Shown here one piece after another: positions 1 through 7,874 of a DNA stretch of 64,000 bases. This DNA comes from Oligoflexia bacterium. Its GTDB lineage: Bacteria; Bdellovibrionota; UBA1018. Position 1 is the first letter of the stretch. Each line of letters starts with the position of its first letter. Under the pieces are notes generated by a model that was not told where the DNA came from, made no database searches, and was given only the letters and a program-made list of their open reading frames with translations. The stretch covers positions 1-64,000 of the forward strand of contig JARLHE010000006.1 in the NCBI GenBank assembly GCA_031292385.1, in the 5' to 3' direction. The translations under genes and the position numbers were made by a program.

Positions 1-249
1 GAGCCTGCGTTGGGATAATCCCGAATTATAGAGCTGATCGAGCTTAAAGTTGATGCGCCTTTTTTTCTGATACCGATCGGATCGAAAAGTCGCGCGCGAG
101 AAGTAAGTCTTACAGTTTCCGCACAAATAGCGGCTGATTCGCCTGGAATCTGAGCGTCTTAAGTAGGTGCCGTTCCGGACGATGTGTCCGGGATTAAGAC
201 CGGGGAATGAGTGAGAGCTACAATCAGAGCGTGGGCAGTTGATTTTCAT
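1..249 (-). CDS. Transposase N-terminal part (zinc ribbon + HTH), cut by the window edge
   Basis: From the ATG at 249 the minus-strand frame stays open for 83 codons to the left edge, so the gene continues outside the window. Two cysteine pairs (C5-x4-C10 and C43-x2-C46) form a zinc ribbon, followed by basic residues (SDRYQKKRRI) and a helix-turn-helix-like end (SGLSQRRL). Zinc ribbon then HTH is the layout of the DNA-binding N-terminus of IS1-type and related insertion-sequence transposases. The DDE catalytic domain is out of view, so family and intactness are unknown. The 94 noncoding bases to the right, with GGGGACAG at 326-333, may include the end of the insertion sequence, but no inverted-repeat partner can be checked here. 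Confidence 0.6.
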   Translation of the reverse strand, partial: MKINCPRSDCSSHSFPGLNPGHIVRNGTYLRRSDSRRISRYLCGNCKTYFSRATFRSDRYQKKRRINFKLDQLYNSGLSQRRL

Positions 250-343
250 GCCCCGGACAGTGAAAGGATCAGGCCAGAATCACTGAATATTCAAAGCTCG
301 CCACTTTGCGGGATCAGCAGTTAAAGGGGACAGTTAGTAGGCG

Positions 344-799
344 TTACTGGACAACAATGCTGCCGGTCATCGCGGGATTGATGGCGTCTTTGAACTCGTA
401 GGTTCCCGGCACCATGAACTGATAAGCAAAAGTCGAATTGGTGGTGGTGCTGTTCGAGGGATCCCAAAGGGGACTTGAAACAAAGAACGGGGTTCCGACC
501 GATAAAATCTGATGGCTAAGTTCCGATCCGGCAAAGAGGAAAAAGACCGTCGTGCTGCTCGAAATCGTGCAAGTGAGGGGCTGAGGCTGGTTGTAAACCA
601 CGGCATCCCCCTCGGCGCAGCCGCAAAGGTCCTCAAGAAAACCATCCTGAACCAGAATTTCAGCCTGCCCGGCGCTACAGCTGGTCACCGGAGGGGCAAT
701 GGTTTGAGTATTGAGCGTATTGTCGCCTTCACAGGCCGAAACTCCCAAAACCAGTCCTATCGCAGAAGTGAAGGTCGCAAACGGAAAGCGGCTCGCCAT
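344..799 (-). CDS. Small lipoprotein with degenerate cupredoxin-like C-terminus
   Basis: 151 residues. The N-terminus is a lipoprotein signal peptide with lipobox V-S-A-C23, so the mature protein should be lipid-anchored at an envelope membrane. Four cysteines in residues 41-61 (CSAG, CGC) may form disulfides. The C-terminal third ends GTYEFKDAINPAMTGSIVV, which has the shape of the last strands of a blue-copper (cupredoxin) domain, where the family normally shows a Cys, then a His, then Met as copper ligands. Here those places hold D138, N141 and M144; H96 sits where the first His ligand could be. It therefore keeps the fold signature but probably not a type 1 copper site. It could also be an unrelated beta-sandwich lipoprotein. 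No operon partner is visible. Confidence 0.7.
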   Translation of the reverse strand: MASRFPFATFTSAIGLVLGVSACEGDNTLNTQTIAPPVTSCSAGQAEILVQDGFLEDLCGCAEGDAVVYNQPQPLTCTISSSTTVFFLFAGSELSHQILSVGTPFFVSSPLWDPSNSTTTNSTFAYQFMVPGTYEFKDAINPAMTGSIVVQ

Positions 800-860
800 T
801 CAGCCCCATCCTACCCCAGAACTGGCCGATAATACTTAATAATTTTAGTCCACGAGACAC

Positions 861-889
861 TTGCGCACTGCGCCCCGATCGTGTATCAG
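861..889 (+). promoter_or_regulatory. Candidate promoter of tRNA-Arg
   Basis: TTGCGC (861-866) and TATCAG (884-889) are separated by 17 bases and lie about 30 bases upstream of the tRNA. Each hexamer matches four of six sigma-70 consensus positions. Spacing and place are right, sequence match is only fair. Confidence 0.4.
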
Positions 890-918
890 AGGATCTCCAA
901 ATTTGAAGTGTTGAACGG

Positions 919-996
919 GGACCCGTAGCTCAGTTGGATTAGAGCGTCGCACTACGGATGCGAAGGTCAGAGGTTCGAACCCTCTCGGGTCCGCCA
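919..996 (+). tRNA. tRNA-Arg (anticodon ACG)
   Basis: The acceptor strand GGACCCG (919-925) pairs with CGGGTCC (986-992), followed by G and an encoded CCA (994-996). The anticodon arm is TCGCA-CTACGGA-TGCGA, giving anticodon ACG, and the T-arm contains the standard GGTTCGAAC. Length is 78 bases with CCA. All stems close, so the gene looks functional. It is the integration target of the element to its right: the recombinase gene reads antisense into it to position 939, and the last 21 bases of the gene are repeated at 21,024-21,044. Confidence 0.95.
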
Positions 997-2744
997 TATA
1001 ATAAGTTTGAGAACCTACCCTGTCCTCCCACGAGGACAGTTCCTTCTATCTTCCATAAATTCTCGTTAGGATTGCACTTTCTGCCCTTCGTTCGAGGGAT
1101 AGGTGTGCATTTCAACCCGTCCCTTAGGAGGACACGGAGAGCAGCGTTCGCTTTCACCGGGTCCTTATCAAACGACTCAGCCAATTTCTCATAGCGAGCT
1201 TTCAGCGCAAACGGCGTTACTAGCAGTTTATCCACCTTCGCAACGCGCAGCTCGTTCAGCCTAGTCGTTACGCCGTTCAAATCCCTTTCAATATCCATCA
1301 GCTCAGCATTGATCGCTTCCGATGCATCACCAAACTTCGCGATGTGTTTCACCAGATTGGTTTGCCGAGTTTTCAGCTCGCCTTGTCTCGCTTCAAGCCC
1401 TGCGATTTCATCAGGCGCATTCTTCAATCGCGCTTTGATCATGTCGTTAAGGATCTTGGCCGCGACTTCAAGCTGTGCCGGATCAAGCAGCACTTGCTTG
1501 ATGACTTCAATAATCTTTGGCTCCAGCTTTCTACGGCTAAGCATCCGATTATTTTTACAAGCGTTGGGATCTTTACGATGATGCATCACACATCCATAGA
1601 AGCCGCCACGCGTGCCGGTGATTTGATGAAGCGTCGAACCGCACTCACCGCAATGAAGTAGGCCCGCCAACAGGGAGCTAACTGCGCCAGTGGGAACCTT
1701 ACACGCACGCATCGCCTGATTGCGATCTTTGTTCTCTTTGAAGTTCTGCTTATGTTGTTGGACGATCATCTGCACAGCATTCCACTTCTCAATCGACACG
1801 ATCACCAAGTCTTCTCTGATCTTGCCACCACCCAAATGCTCAACCCACGTTTCACGCGGCATATCCTTTTGCACCGACTTGAGCGTTTCAGGGTTGAGCA
1901 TCATCTTGCGCTTTCCCCATCGCCAAATACCGATGTACTTCTCATTACTCAAAATCTTTTGAACAGAAGTTGGGCTCCACTTAGGCGGATTCTTTCTTGC
2001 CAGCTTTTGACTGCGTGTTGAAGGAGCATAGCCATGCTTATTGAGGTACTTAGCGATTGACGGATGACCCATACCCTTCAACTTCAAATCAAAAATCAGG
2101 TTAATGACCCGTGCTTCCTGCTCGTCGATGATGATTTTGAAATGGGATTGAACGTCATGACCGTGGAGAAGTCTGGTTTCAGTAGCTTCGGAATCAAAAC
2201 CATAGCATGTATCGCCAACACTCAGCCCCTTCAGTACGCGTGCTTCCATGCCGCGCTTGGTGCGATTCGCGTGGTCGTCGTTACCGATCTCATTCATATA
2301 GCCCTTGATGAAGAAGTGGCTTTTTGAGTTCGGCGCTTCTGAGCTGGTTCCGTCACAGACGCTGAAAAGCTCAACACCGTAGAAACGAAGAATGTCGTAA
2401 AGACCGATTTGACTTCCCAAGCTTCGAGTCAGTCGAGACAGATCATCCACGATCAAAACATCGAATAAGTTCCTACGGATGCCATCAAGGATCTTTTCGT
2501 AACCTACACGGTCAGCAACCTTGCCGGTTTCGGCTTCGTCCTTCGTTACCCAATCCTCAATGATGACAAGATCCCACTGCTCCGACGGAAACTTGAGTAG
2601 CCGAATGAGGGATCTACCTACGAGGTAGCGAATACGAGCAATCTGATCGTTAGCCGATTGCGGGTTCTGCATGTCGCTTGAGAAGCGGGCATAGATGGCG
2701 ACACGACACTTCCGTTTATCGTTTGATTTAATCTGCGGCTGCAT
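939..2744 (-). CDS. Large serine recombinase (site-specific integrase), reading into the tRNA
   Basis: 601 residues. N-terminal resolvase domain with the nucleophile region YARFSSDMQ (Ser at 22) and the IVDDLSRLTR motif near residues 98-107; then a recombinase domain (about 165-330), a zinc ribbon (C365-x2-C368 with C385 and C396) and a coiled-coil segment around 430-500. This is the standard order of large serine integrases, which insert and excise elements at att sites. The last 18 residues (from GGPERVRTSDLR on) are the reverse translation of tRNA-Arg, so the C-terminus is supplied by the integration target and would differ in the excised circle. Its start overlaps the end of the upstream zinc-ribbon gene by 17 bases, suggesting joint translation. 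The most likely integrase of the island. Confidence 0.92.
   Translation of the reverse strand: MQPQIKSNDKRKCRVAIYARFSSDMQNPQSANDQIARIRYLVGRSLIRLLKFPSEQWDLVIIEDWVTKDEAETGKVADRVGYEKILDGIRRNLFDVLIVDDLSRLTRSLGSQIGLYDILRFYGVELFSVCDGTSSEAPNSKSHFFIKGYMNEIGNDDHANRTKRGMEARVLKGLSVGDTCYGFDSEATETRLLHGHDVQSHFKIIIDEQEARVINLIFDLKLKGMGHPSIAKYLNKHGYAPSTRSQKLARKNPPKWSPTSVQKILSNEKYIGIWRWGKRKMMLNPETLKSVQKDMPRETWVEHLGGGKIREDLVIVSIEKWNAVQMIVQQHKQNFKENKDRNQAMRACKVPTGAVSSLLAGLLHCGECGSTLHQITGTRGGFYGCVMHHRKDPNACKNNRMLSRRKLEPKIIEVIKQVLLDPAQLEVAAKILNDMIKARLKNAPDEIAGLEARQGELKTRQTNLVKHIAKFGDASEAINAELMDIERDLNGVTTRLNELRVAKVDKLLVTPFALKARYEKLAESFDKDPVKANAALRVLLRDGLKCTPIPRTKGRKCNPNENLWKIEGTVLVGGQGRFSNLLYGGPERVRTSDLRIRSATL
976..996 (+). 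repeat. attL-type repeat: 3' end of tRNA-Arg
   Basis: These 21 bases are identical to 21,024-21,044. Together they bracket the A+T-richer island and mark its probable borders. The first 11 bases belong to the T-arm, the rest to the acceptor arm and CCA. Confidence 0.8.
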
Positions 2745-3054
2745 CTTGGATTCCTGCTTCCAAAATATCGGTGCAGATGAGCTCCAAAATTACTTGAAGT
2801 CCGATGACAAAATCATTTGATGTCACAGATTTTATAAATAACTCAGAGCTAGGCCGTTGGAAACCGGGGTCTAGCGTCTTCATACCATCTGAAGTACTTT
2901 TCAATTTCGACCGACGACGAGACTCTCGCTTCTTCTCGGCAGAACAGAGTTTACAGATGGTTTCATGGCGCCCAACGCCCTTACTGTAAAAGTGCGATAG
3001 CGGAAGTGATTGCTGACACTTATTACATGCTGATTGGGCTGGTACTGCTCCCAA
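2728..3054 (-). CDS. Small zinc-ribbon protein, coupled to the integrase
   Basis: 108 residues starting at a TTG (3054); an AAGGAG Shine-Dalgarno sits seven bases upstream, which decides this start over any later codon. Two CxxC pairs (C10/C13 and C34/C37) frame a short linker and are followed by a very basic stretch (EKKRESRRRSK), a layout expected of a nucleic-acid-binding zinc ribbon of the kind common in phages and plasmids. The C-terminal half has no recognisable motif. The stop lies inside the first codons of the serine recombinase, so the two are probably translated together; an accessory role in integration or excision (directionality factor) is plausible but not shown by sequence. 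Confidence 0.75.
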   Translation of the reverse strand: MGAVPAQSACNKCQQSLPLSHFYSKGVGRHETICKLCSAEKKRESRRRSKLKSTSDGMKTLDPGFQRPSSELFIKSVTSNDFVIGLQVILELICTDILEAGIQDAAAD

Positions 3055-3126
3055 GGTGAAACTCCTTGGGTGCCTTCATGGCAAAAAATCATAGCAAGTA
3101 GATGGTCAGTTACTGGACATCAGTCG

Positions 3127-3549
3127 CTATGAATTCTTTTTAGACTTCTTCTTCTTTGGCTTAAGTAACTCTACCGAAACAGCCTTCCCATACATGGATT
3201 CACATGCAGAAATCATCTTTTCCACGGAAGCAATGCCAGGAAACTTAATTTCAGGATAGCTTTTGCTTTTCTTTTTATTTACGAATTCATACAGCTTTTC
3301 AAAGGAAGTGATTTCCTTCTGCGCAGCTTTCCCTCCAATTCCGTACCATTCCGTGTAAAAATTGGTAACCATCCACGCTTTGATGCCGGGCACGACTTCC
3401 GCGGCAATATCAGCCGGCACTCTTTTATCGGTAATTTTTCTCCAATAGAGCCAGAGAGCAATATCTTCTGGTAGCCCGGCTATTTTTCTCGGCCCAGACT
3501 CCATCAATTTTTCAGCCGCTTTTATATCTACAACAATATGCTTTGCCAT
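3127..3549 (-). CDS. Hypothetical protein, lysine-rich tail
   Basis: 140 residues, start supported by TGGAGGAAC just before the ATG. I do not recognise the family. The protein is soluble, contains an aromatic central part (ALWLYWRKI, NFYTEWYGIGG) and ends in a lysine run (KPKKKKSKKNS) that could bind nucleic acid. It lies 72 bases upstream of the zinc-ribbon gene in the same direction, so it may be the first gene of an operon with that gene and the integrase. Confidence 0.65.
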   Translation of the reverse strand: MAKHIVVDIKAAEKLMESGPRKIAGLPEDIALWLYWRKITDKRVPADIAAEVVPGIKAWMVTNFYTEWYGIGGKAAQKEITSFEKLYEFVNKKKSKSYPEIKFPGIASVEKMISACESMYGKAVSVELLKPKKKKSKKNS

Positions 3550-3666
3550 GTTCCTCCAGAACTCATGCGATATGTCCGACTTGACACAGATATAACTACC
3601 TAAACATAATGAACATATTGAAGCATAATTTTAAATAGAAAAAATTCTTTACAATAACGCGCATTG

Positions 3667-3678
3667 CAATCATGATTG
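3667..3678. promoter_or_regulatory. 12-bp perfect palindrome in the divergent control region
   Basis: CAATCATGATTG is its own reverse complement. It lies 38 bases before the ATG at 3717, between two divergently transcribed gene groups (3549 leftward, 3717 rightward), an ordinary place for an operator. A 12-bp palindrome can occur by chance in A+T-rich DNA. Confidence 0.35.
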
Positions 3679-3716
3679 ATTAAGTCGGTTACTAATTCAA
3701 GAAACAAGGAGTCGTC

Positions 3717-4172
3717 ATGAAAAGAAGTAAAATTAAACTCGATATCTTCGGAAGTCGCAGAGCCAAAATCAAGCAAACAAGAAGAAGCCGAATATCGGCT
3801 AATCCTTCGACTAGTACATTCGGTCGGACGTTTTCCCCAGGGAGTCACAAACTGGTATTCGCAGATATCGAACATAAGTGGGGATACGGTACTATGCTGA
3901 CAGTAGCAAATGACGGCATGCCCACCGAACTACAGTTCGAGAACGACCGAGATACGCCGCTGTATGAATTGCAGAAGATAAAGAAATTCGCCTGCACCCC
4001 TATTGGTTCCTCATTTCATTTCAACGAAATCAACGGCGGCAAAGATCAGATCATCTTCGACGGTAACTGGAGTTCCGGAGTATATATTGCAGAGGTAGGT
4101 GGTGTTCGTAAGGTCCAAGAAATTTGGGTTCGTTGGCATCTTACGAAAGCTTTGCCTAAGAAGGCGAGCTGA
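3717..4172 (+). CDS. Hypothetical protein, first gene of a plasmid-like block
   Basis: 151 residues; ACAAGGAGTCGTC directly before the ATG is a strong ribosome-binding site. The first 35 residues are strongly basic (KRSKIKLDIFGSRR, KIKQTRRSR), the remainder looks like a beta-rich globular domain (LVFADIEHKWGYG, IIFDGNWSSGVYIAEVGG). No family recognised. It is followed after two bases by the next gene, so both are certainly one transcript. The basic N-terminus suggests DNA or RNA contact; that is inference only. Confidence 0.7.
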   Translation: MKRSKIKLDIFGSRRAKIKQTRRSRISANPSTSTFGRTFSPGSHKLVFADIEHKWGYGTMLTVANDGMPTELQFENDRDTPLYELQKIKKFACTPIGSSFHFNEINGGKDQIIFDGNWSSGVYIAEVGGVRKVQEIWVRWHLTKALPKKAS

Positions 4173-4174
4173 CC

Positions 4175-4789
4175 ATGAGTACCGATCAGCTTGTACCTAG
4201 TGATCGCGCATACCGTGATATCTTAAATATTCCACTGCGGCCAACATACAGCTTGAGTTACATTGGTGTTCAACCGGATCAGGCTGAGCCAGTGCAGCTT
4301 ATTCAAAATGACCAGTATAGTTTGAATGAGTTAAGAGATTTCATTTGTGCTCAGGGAAAATCTCGATTGCTCATGCTTCAAGTTGAAGGAGGCAATGATC
4401 TTGGTGTGTTGCGGGCTATTAATGAAAATGGTCTGCTCTGCCTTCGTAAGCGCGGTACAGTCTGGCCCTTTGTCGGACTCAATCTAATCAATCATTTGTT
4501 CAAGCACGCAATTTACAAGTCGGATCTTGCGTCAGGTACGTTTGAACTCAAAATTCCAAGTCGGATGATAGAAAGCAACCAAGCGAGCTGGTCACTAACT
4601 CGTGCTGATAGAATCGTCAAAGACCTCTGCGGGGCCTCGATGTCAGACATCGGTCTGAAGCTCGCAAGAGTTGAGCGCGATGAATTCGGCAATCCAATTA
4701 GGATTTACTCTTATCGGCTGAACTGGAGTTTATGCCTGATCAGACCGTCGTCGCCAATCAACCCAGGTGACCATCGGCTGACCAAATAG
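4175..4789 (+). CDS. Hypothetical protein, second gene of the plasmid-like block
   Basis: 204 residues beginning two bases after the previous stop, which implies translational coupling. No signal peptide or membrane segment. I do not recognise it. Residues 95-115 (VWPFVGLNLINHLFKHAIY) form an amphipathic or partly buried helix. Codon use is that of the A+T-richer island. A 129-base gap separates it from the ParB-like gene. Confidence 0.7.
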   Translation: MSTDQLVPSDRAYRDILNIPLRPTYSLSYIGVQPDQAEPVQLIQNDQYSLNELRDFICAQGKSRLLMLQVEGGNDLGVLRAINENGLLCLRKRGTVWPFVGLNLINHLFKHAIYKSDLASGTFELKIPSRMIESNQASWSLTRADRIVKDLCGASMSDIGLKLARVERDEFGNPIRIYSYRLNWSLCLIRPSSPINPGDHRLTK

Positions 4790-4918
4790 TTGGGGTAGAG
4801 TCGGCTGCGCTCTTTAATTTGAAAATCGGCACTCAAATCTAACCAAGTCACAGCCATCCTCAGTCCAAACCGCAAGTGCATTGTCCTTCTCGCGCAAAGC
4901 GCAGAAAGAAGGATTGAT

Positions 4919-5995
4919 ATGGCAAGTGAAGTAAAACAGTTTTGGGAAGAGGCCGCTCACGGTGAGATTCTTGAGGTCAGTTGGAAAGCATTAAGACCTG
5001 CTCGTGAAGGTTGGAGCATTAGAAAATCAGAAGACACTGAAAGCGATAACGCACTTGTCGAAAGTATCAGGCTCTGTGGTGTCAGCACGCCTGTTAAGGT
5101 AAGTGCAATTGATGGTGCGATCATCTCTGGCAACCGACGCTACCAAGCGGCAAAATCAGCCGGTGTTGAGCGGCTGCTTGCAATGGTTATCAAGGTTCCA
5201 TCCGAGCAGCACGAACGCTATCAGTATTTGAACGATAATCTTGGGCAGCGAACGCTAACCCAAAGTGAAATGTTACTTGCGACCAACGAGCGCAAGAAGC
5301 TTCATGAGCAACTATTCCCTGAGACGAAGGCGCATGTTGCTGGCGGGCTTAAGCGCGCTCTTGATACCACAAACGACAAATTGTCGCTTGTTTCGATGAA
5401 GGCGTTCACAGAGCAGGAAAGCATCCGTGTCGGAAAATCACGTCGGACCATAGAAAGAGAACTCTCAATTGCTGCAAAAGCACATGAGACAATTCTTAAA
5501 GCATTGGATGATGAAACGATTGATGCAACCAAAGCCTATGATCTGTCACGGTTGGACCCGTCACTTCAGATTGAAGCCTTTGAACTCGTGAAGTCTAAAG
5601 AAATTTCCTCCACCAAGTCAAAAAACTTGATTGAGAAATTTAAGAAGGAAAAGAAGGGCGAGAGACAAATCTACGTCATCGACGATAAAGCTGGTCCGGT
5701 TGAAATTAATAACTGGATCGAGTCGATTACGAGCAAGTGTAAGTCTACAGCAGAAGTGCTCAAGAAATTCTCCAAAGAAAGCGTAGCCAGCATTTCAGTC
5801 GATCCAGACAAATGGGGCGATCTAACTAAAGCAGTGAAAGCTCTAAATAGTGAAGCTGAAGTGGTTAACGGCGCAATCAATCCAAAGGTAATCGCTGGCA
5901 AGGCTAGGGTCTTCAGGACCCAGAAGACGCTGAACGTCGAAGATTCCGATGTCCAGTCGGATGAAACCAACGCCACGCTGCACCCGGAACTCTAA
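4919..5995 (+). CDS. ParB-like DNA-binding protein (copy 1)
   Basis: 358 residues, ATG preceded by AGAAGGATTGAT. Residues 15-100 match the ParB N-terminal fold, including the signature stretch around GNRRYQAAKSAG (G71-N72-R73-R74), which in the family forms the CTP- or nuclease-type pocket. A helical region with HTH character follows (about 105-225), then a lysine-rich linker and a C-terminal domain of unknown kind. ParB proteins bind centromere-like sites for plasmid or chromosome partition; relatives also serve as transcription or replication factors. No ParA ATPase is encoded nearby, so simple plasmid partition is not complete here. The stop precedes the next start by 22 bases. Confidence 0.82.
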   Translation: MASEVKQFWEEAAHGEILEVSWKALRPAREGWSIRKSEDTESDNALVESIRLCGVSTPVKVSAIDGAIISGNRRYQAAKSAGVERLLAMVIKVPSEQHERYQYLNDNLGQRTLTQSEMLLATNERKKLHEQLFPETKAHVAGGLKRALDTTNDKLSLVSMKAFTEQESIRVGKSRRTIERELSIAAKAHETILKALDDETIDATKAYDLSRLDPSLQIEAFELVKSKEISSTKSKNLIEKFKKEKKGERQIYVIDDKAGPVEINNWIESITSKCKSTAEVLKKFSKESVASISVDPDKWGDLTKAVKALNSEAEVVNGAINPKVIAGKARVFRTQKTLNVEDSDVQSDETNATLHPEL

Positions 5996-6017
5996 CCAAG
6001 CAATAAAGGCGCATTCT

Positions 6018-7439
6018 ATGATTAATAACAATGACGATCTATTTTCAAACCCAACTTCGCATAGAGCGGTTGCGAATTCCGGAGAAACCATAGCGGGCTC
6101 CTTTGGTAAACACGATGTCTTATATAATAAGCAATATTATTATCCAAAGGCCGGGCCACTCTCTGATCCATCTGGTGAAGCCGTAGGAGATCCCTTTGGT
6201 AAACCGAAGGTTCCATATAATAAGCAATATTTCTATCCAACCGATCCAACCTTGCTAGCCCCGTTTGATGTTCTATGGTTGACAGTAAATGAACCCGTTG
6301 ATGTGAGCTGGATTGAACCTTGCTTGGTTGATGAGCAGAGAAGAAAGCATAAATCCAAACGATGCTTTTCTTCCCAGAGCTCAGGCACATACCGACTTCC
6401 TAATGGGGCGGATGTTCGAATTTATCAAAACGTAGTATCCACTCAAATTCAAATCATCCCATACGAATGGAGTTATAATGGATTGATTGGATTTCTTGAA
6501 AAGCTTCTAAAGAAAAACTTCAAGGAAGCATACGTGACGAAGATTCACCAGCATGTAGATATTCCATTCACGCTAGAAGTAATTCTTAAGAGCGCGCTCG
6601 TGCGCAGACGAAGAACCTCCACGAGCTACGACGCCATGAACGCAAAAACGATGAAAAGGACCGCGGGTAGAATTCGTGAAGTTAAATTCTCACGTAGCTT
6701 TGGAAGTGAGAAGAGTCGTAGCATTGCCTTCTATGACTCGGCAAGGAAGCATGGCTTCAATGCGCCGATGACGCGCATTGAGATTAGGGATAATCATCCA
6801 AACTGCGCAAGCGTTAGGCACCCGCTAGATATTCCTTCGTTGCTCGAAACGTCAATCATGAGTGACGAAGTTCGATTGGCTGACGTGACTCCCTTACCAA
6901 ACCTGAGCGTCAAACACCAAGAGAGGTGGATGCTATTTGAAAGACTGGTAAATGAGCTGGGTTATCATGATGCGGTTTCAGAGATGCGCAGTATGGATAG
7001 AAACTTTCCTGCGCTGTTGACTCAAATCAGTCAAGTGAAACCGCTGCCGGTTGATTTGGACCACGAGTTTCGCCAGAGGTTGTTACTGTTCATTTGTATG
7101 CCGACAACGGCTAAAGAGTTGGAAATCATCAACTCTGACGATCTATCTAAAGTGAAACATCAATTTGTTCTGAACGGTGGGGCTCGGCCCGTTAACACCG
7201 ATAGCCAGTGGCGCCTGAATTACGATTCGCAACTCAGGTACTTCAAACAAATCGTTTTCTATCTCGATGAACTCAAAAGCCTCTTGATTGAAGCTGAGTA
7301 TCTTGCGCGGACGGATGGTTTTGGAAACGACTTTGATCTAACACAGCTTGACCCCGTTGAGTCCCTAAAGAAGCAAGTCATCGCTTACGGTATTCAGCGT
7401 GGTTGGTTAGGCGAAGTAAACGGGCAGGTGCTCCAATGA
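6018..7439 (+). CDS. Possible replication initiator-like protein with a repeated N-terminus
   Basis: 473 residues from the ATG at 6018; an ATG at 5949 in frame would overlap the upstream gene by 47 bases and is less likely. The N-terminus holds two copies of a 31-residue unit, with FGK..V.YNKQY.YP at about 29-43 and 60-74. The middle region has features like those of rolling-circle/phage replication initiators: KIHQHVDIPFTL and, later, IAFYDSARKHGFNAPMTRIE, which resembles the tyrosine-bearing and 'RiEir' stretch of those families. This resemblance is by eye and weak. Position between ParB-like genes suits a replication or maintenance role. Its stop overlaps the next start (ATGA). Confidence 0.65.
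   Translation: MINNNDDLFSNPTSHRAVANSGETIAGSFGKHDVLYNKQYYYPKAGPLSDPSGEAVGDPFGKPKVPYNKQYFYPTDPTLLAPFDVLWLTVNEPVDVSWIEPCLVDEQRRKHKSKRCFSSQSSGTYRLPNGADVRIYQNVVSTQIQIIPYEWSYNGLIGFLEKLLKKNFKEAYVTKIHQHVDIPFTLEVILKSALVRRRRTSTSYDAMNAKTMKRTAGRIREVKFSRSFGSEKSRSIAFYDSARKHGFNAPMTRIEIRDNHPNCASVRHPLDIPSLLETSIMSDEVRLADVTPLPNLSVKHQERWMLFERLVNELGYHDAVSEMRSMDRNFPALLTQISQVKPLPVDLDHEFRQRLLLFICMPTTAKELEIINSDDLSKVKHQFVLNGGARPVNTDSQWRLNYDSQLRYFKQIVFYLDELKSLLIEAEYLARTDGFGNDFDLTQLDPVESLKKQVIAYGIQRGWLGEVNGQVLQ
6100..6231 (+). repeat. 93-bp-period direct repeat inside the putative initiator gene
   Basis: CCTTTGGTAAAC occurs at 6100-6111 and 6193-6204, and ATATAATAAGCAATATT at 6122-6138 and 6215-6231, both with a 93-base offset. 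The period is 31 codons, so the repeat is also in the protein. The A+T-rich core is unusual for coding sequence and could double as a DNA site. Confidence 0.75.
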
Positions 7440-7873
7440 GCGAGTATCGAATTAACTGCACAGGCGATGTCGTTAAAGGTGACATCATCCAATTCAAAGA
7501 AACGGTTTTTGAGCGCCATAACGGGCTGATACAGGATGTTGGCGAAAGAACAATTCAGGCGCAGGTGTTGAGTGATAGCTACGGAAGCAAAAAGCAACAG
7601 CACACCTTCACTCTGGAAGTAATTGGAAGCTATGGAAAAGAGCCACTTGCCGCAGGAAAAAAGATACACCGCAAGGGTCGAAATATCTATCGGCATGGAA
7701 CCTGGCGGCAAGCGTGGTCAGACGAAGCGCAAAGAAAGCTTGCTCTTGATGAGAAGCATACGCGTGGGGAAAAGGCGCGATTTGATCGGGCTGCTAGGAA
7801 ATCAAAGCCAACTCTGCCCGCTGGATTTCGTAGCCTCTTCTCCAAGGAAAAAATCAAAGAATGGCTGAAGTAA
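7436..7873 (+). CDS. Hypothetical basic protein
   Basis: 145 residues starting at the ATG that overlaps the previous stop (ATGA), so it is translationally coupled. The first half is beta-rich (GDVVKGDIIQFKETVFERHNG, then TFTLEVIGSYGK), similar in feel to a small OB- or SH3-like domain; the second half is basic and helical (RKGRNIYRHGTWRQAW, KARFDRAARKSK). I do not recognise the family. The tight operon with ParB-like genes suggests a DNA- or RNA-related accessory role. Confidence 0.7.
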   Translation: MSEYRINCTGDVVKGDIIQFKETVFERHNGLIQDVGERTIQAQVLSDSYGSKKQQHTFTLEVIGSYGKEPLAAGKKIHRKGRNIYRHGTWRQAWSDEAQRKLALDEKHTRGEKARFDRAARKSKPTLPAGFRSLFSKEKIKEWLK

Positions 7874-7874
7874 T

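Noticed and set aside
512-832. Plus-strand frame of 106 codons opposite the lipoprotein gene
   Set aside because: The minus-strand frame has a signal peptide and lipobox; the plus frame has neither motif nor ribosome-binding site.
6100-6231. A CRISPR-like or tandem array
   Set aside because: Only two copies, in frame with a gene, with a period of 31 codons.
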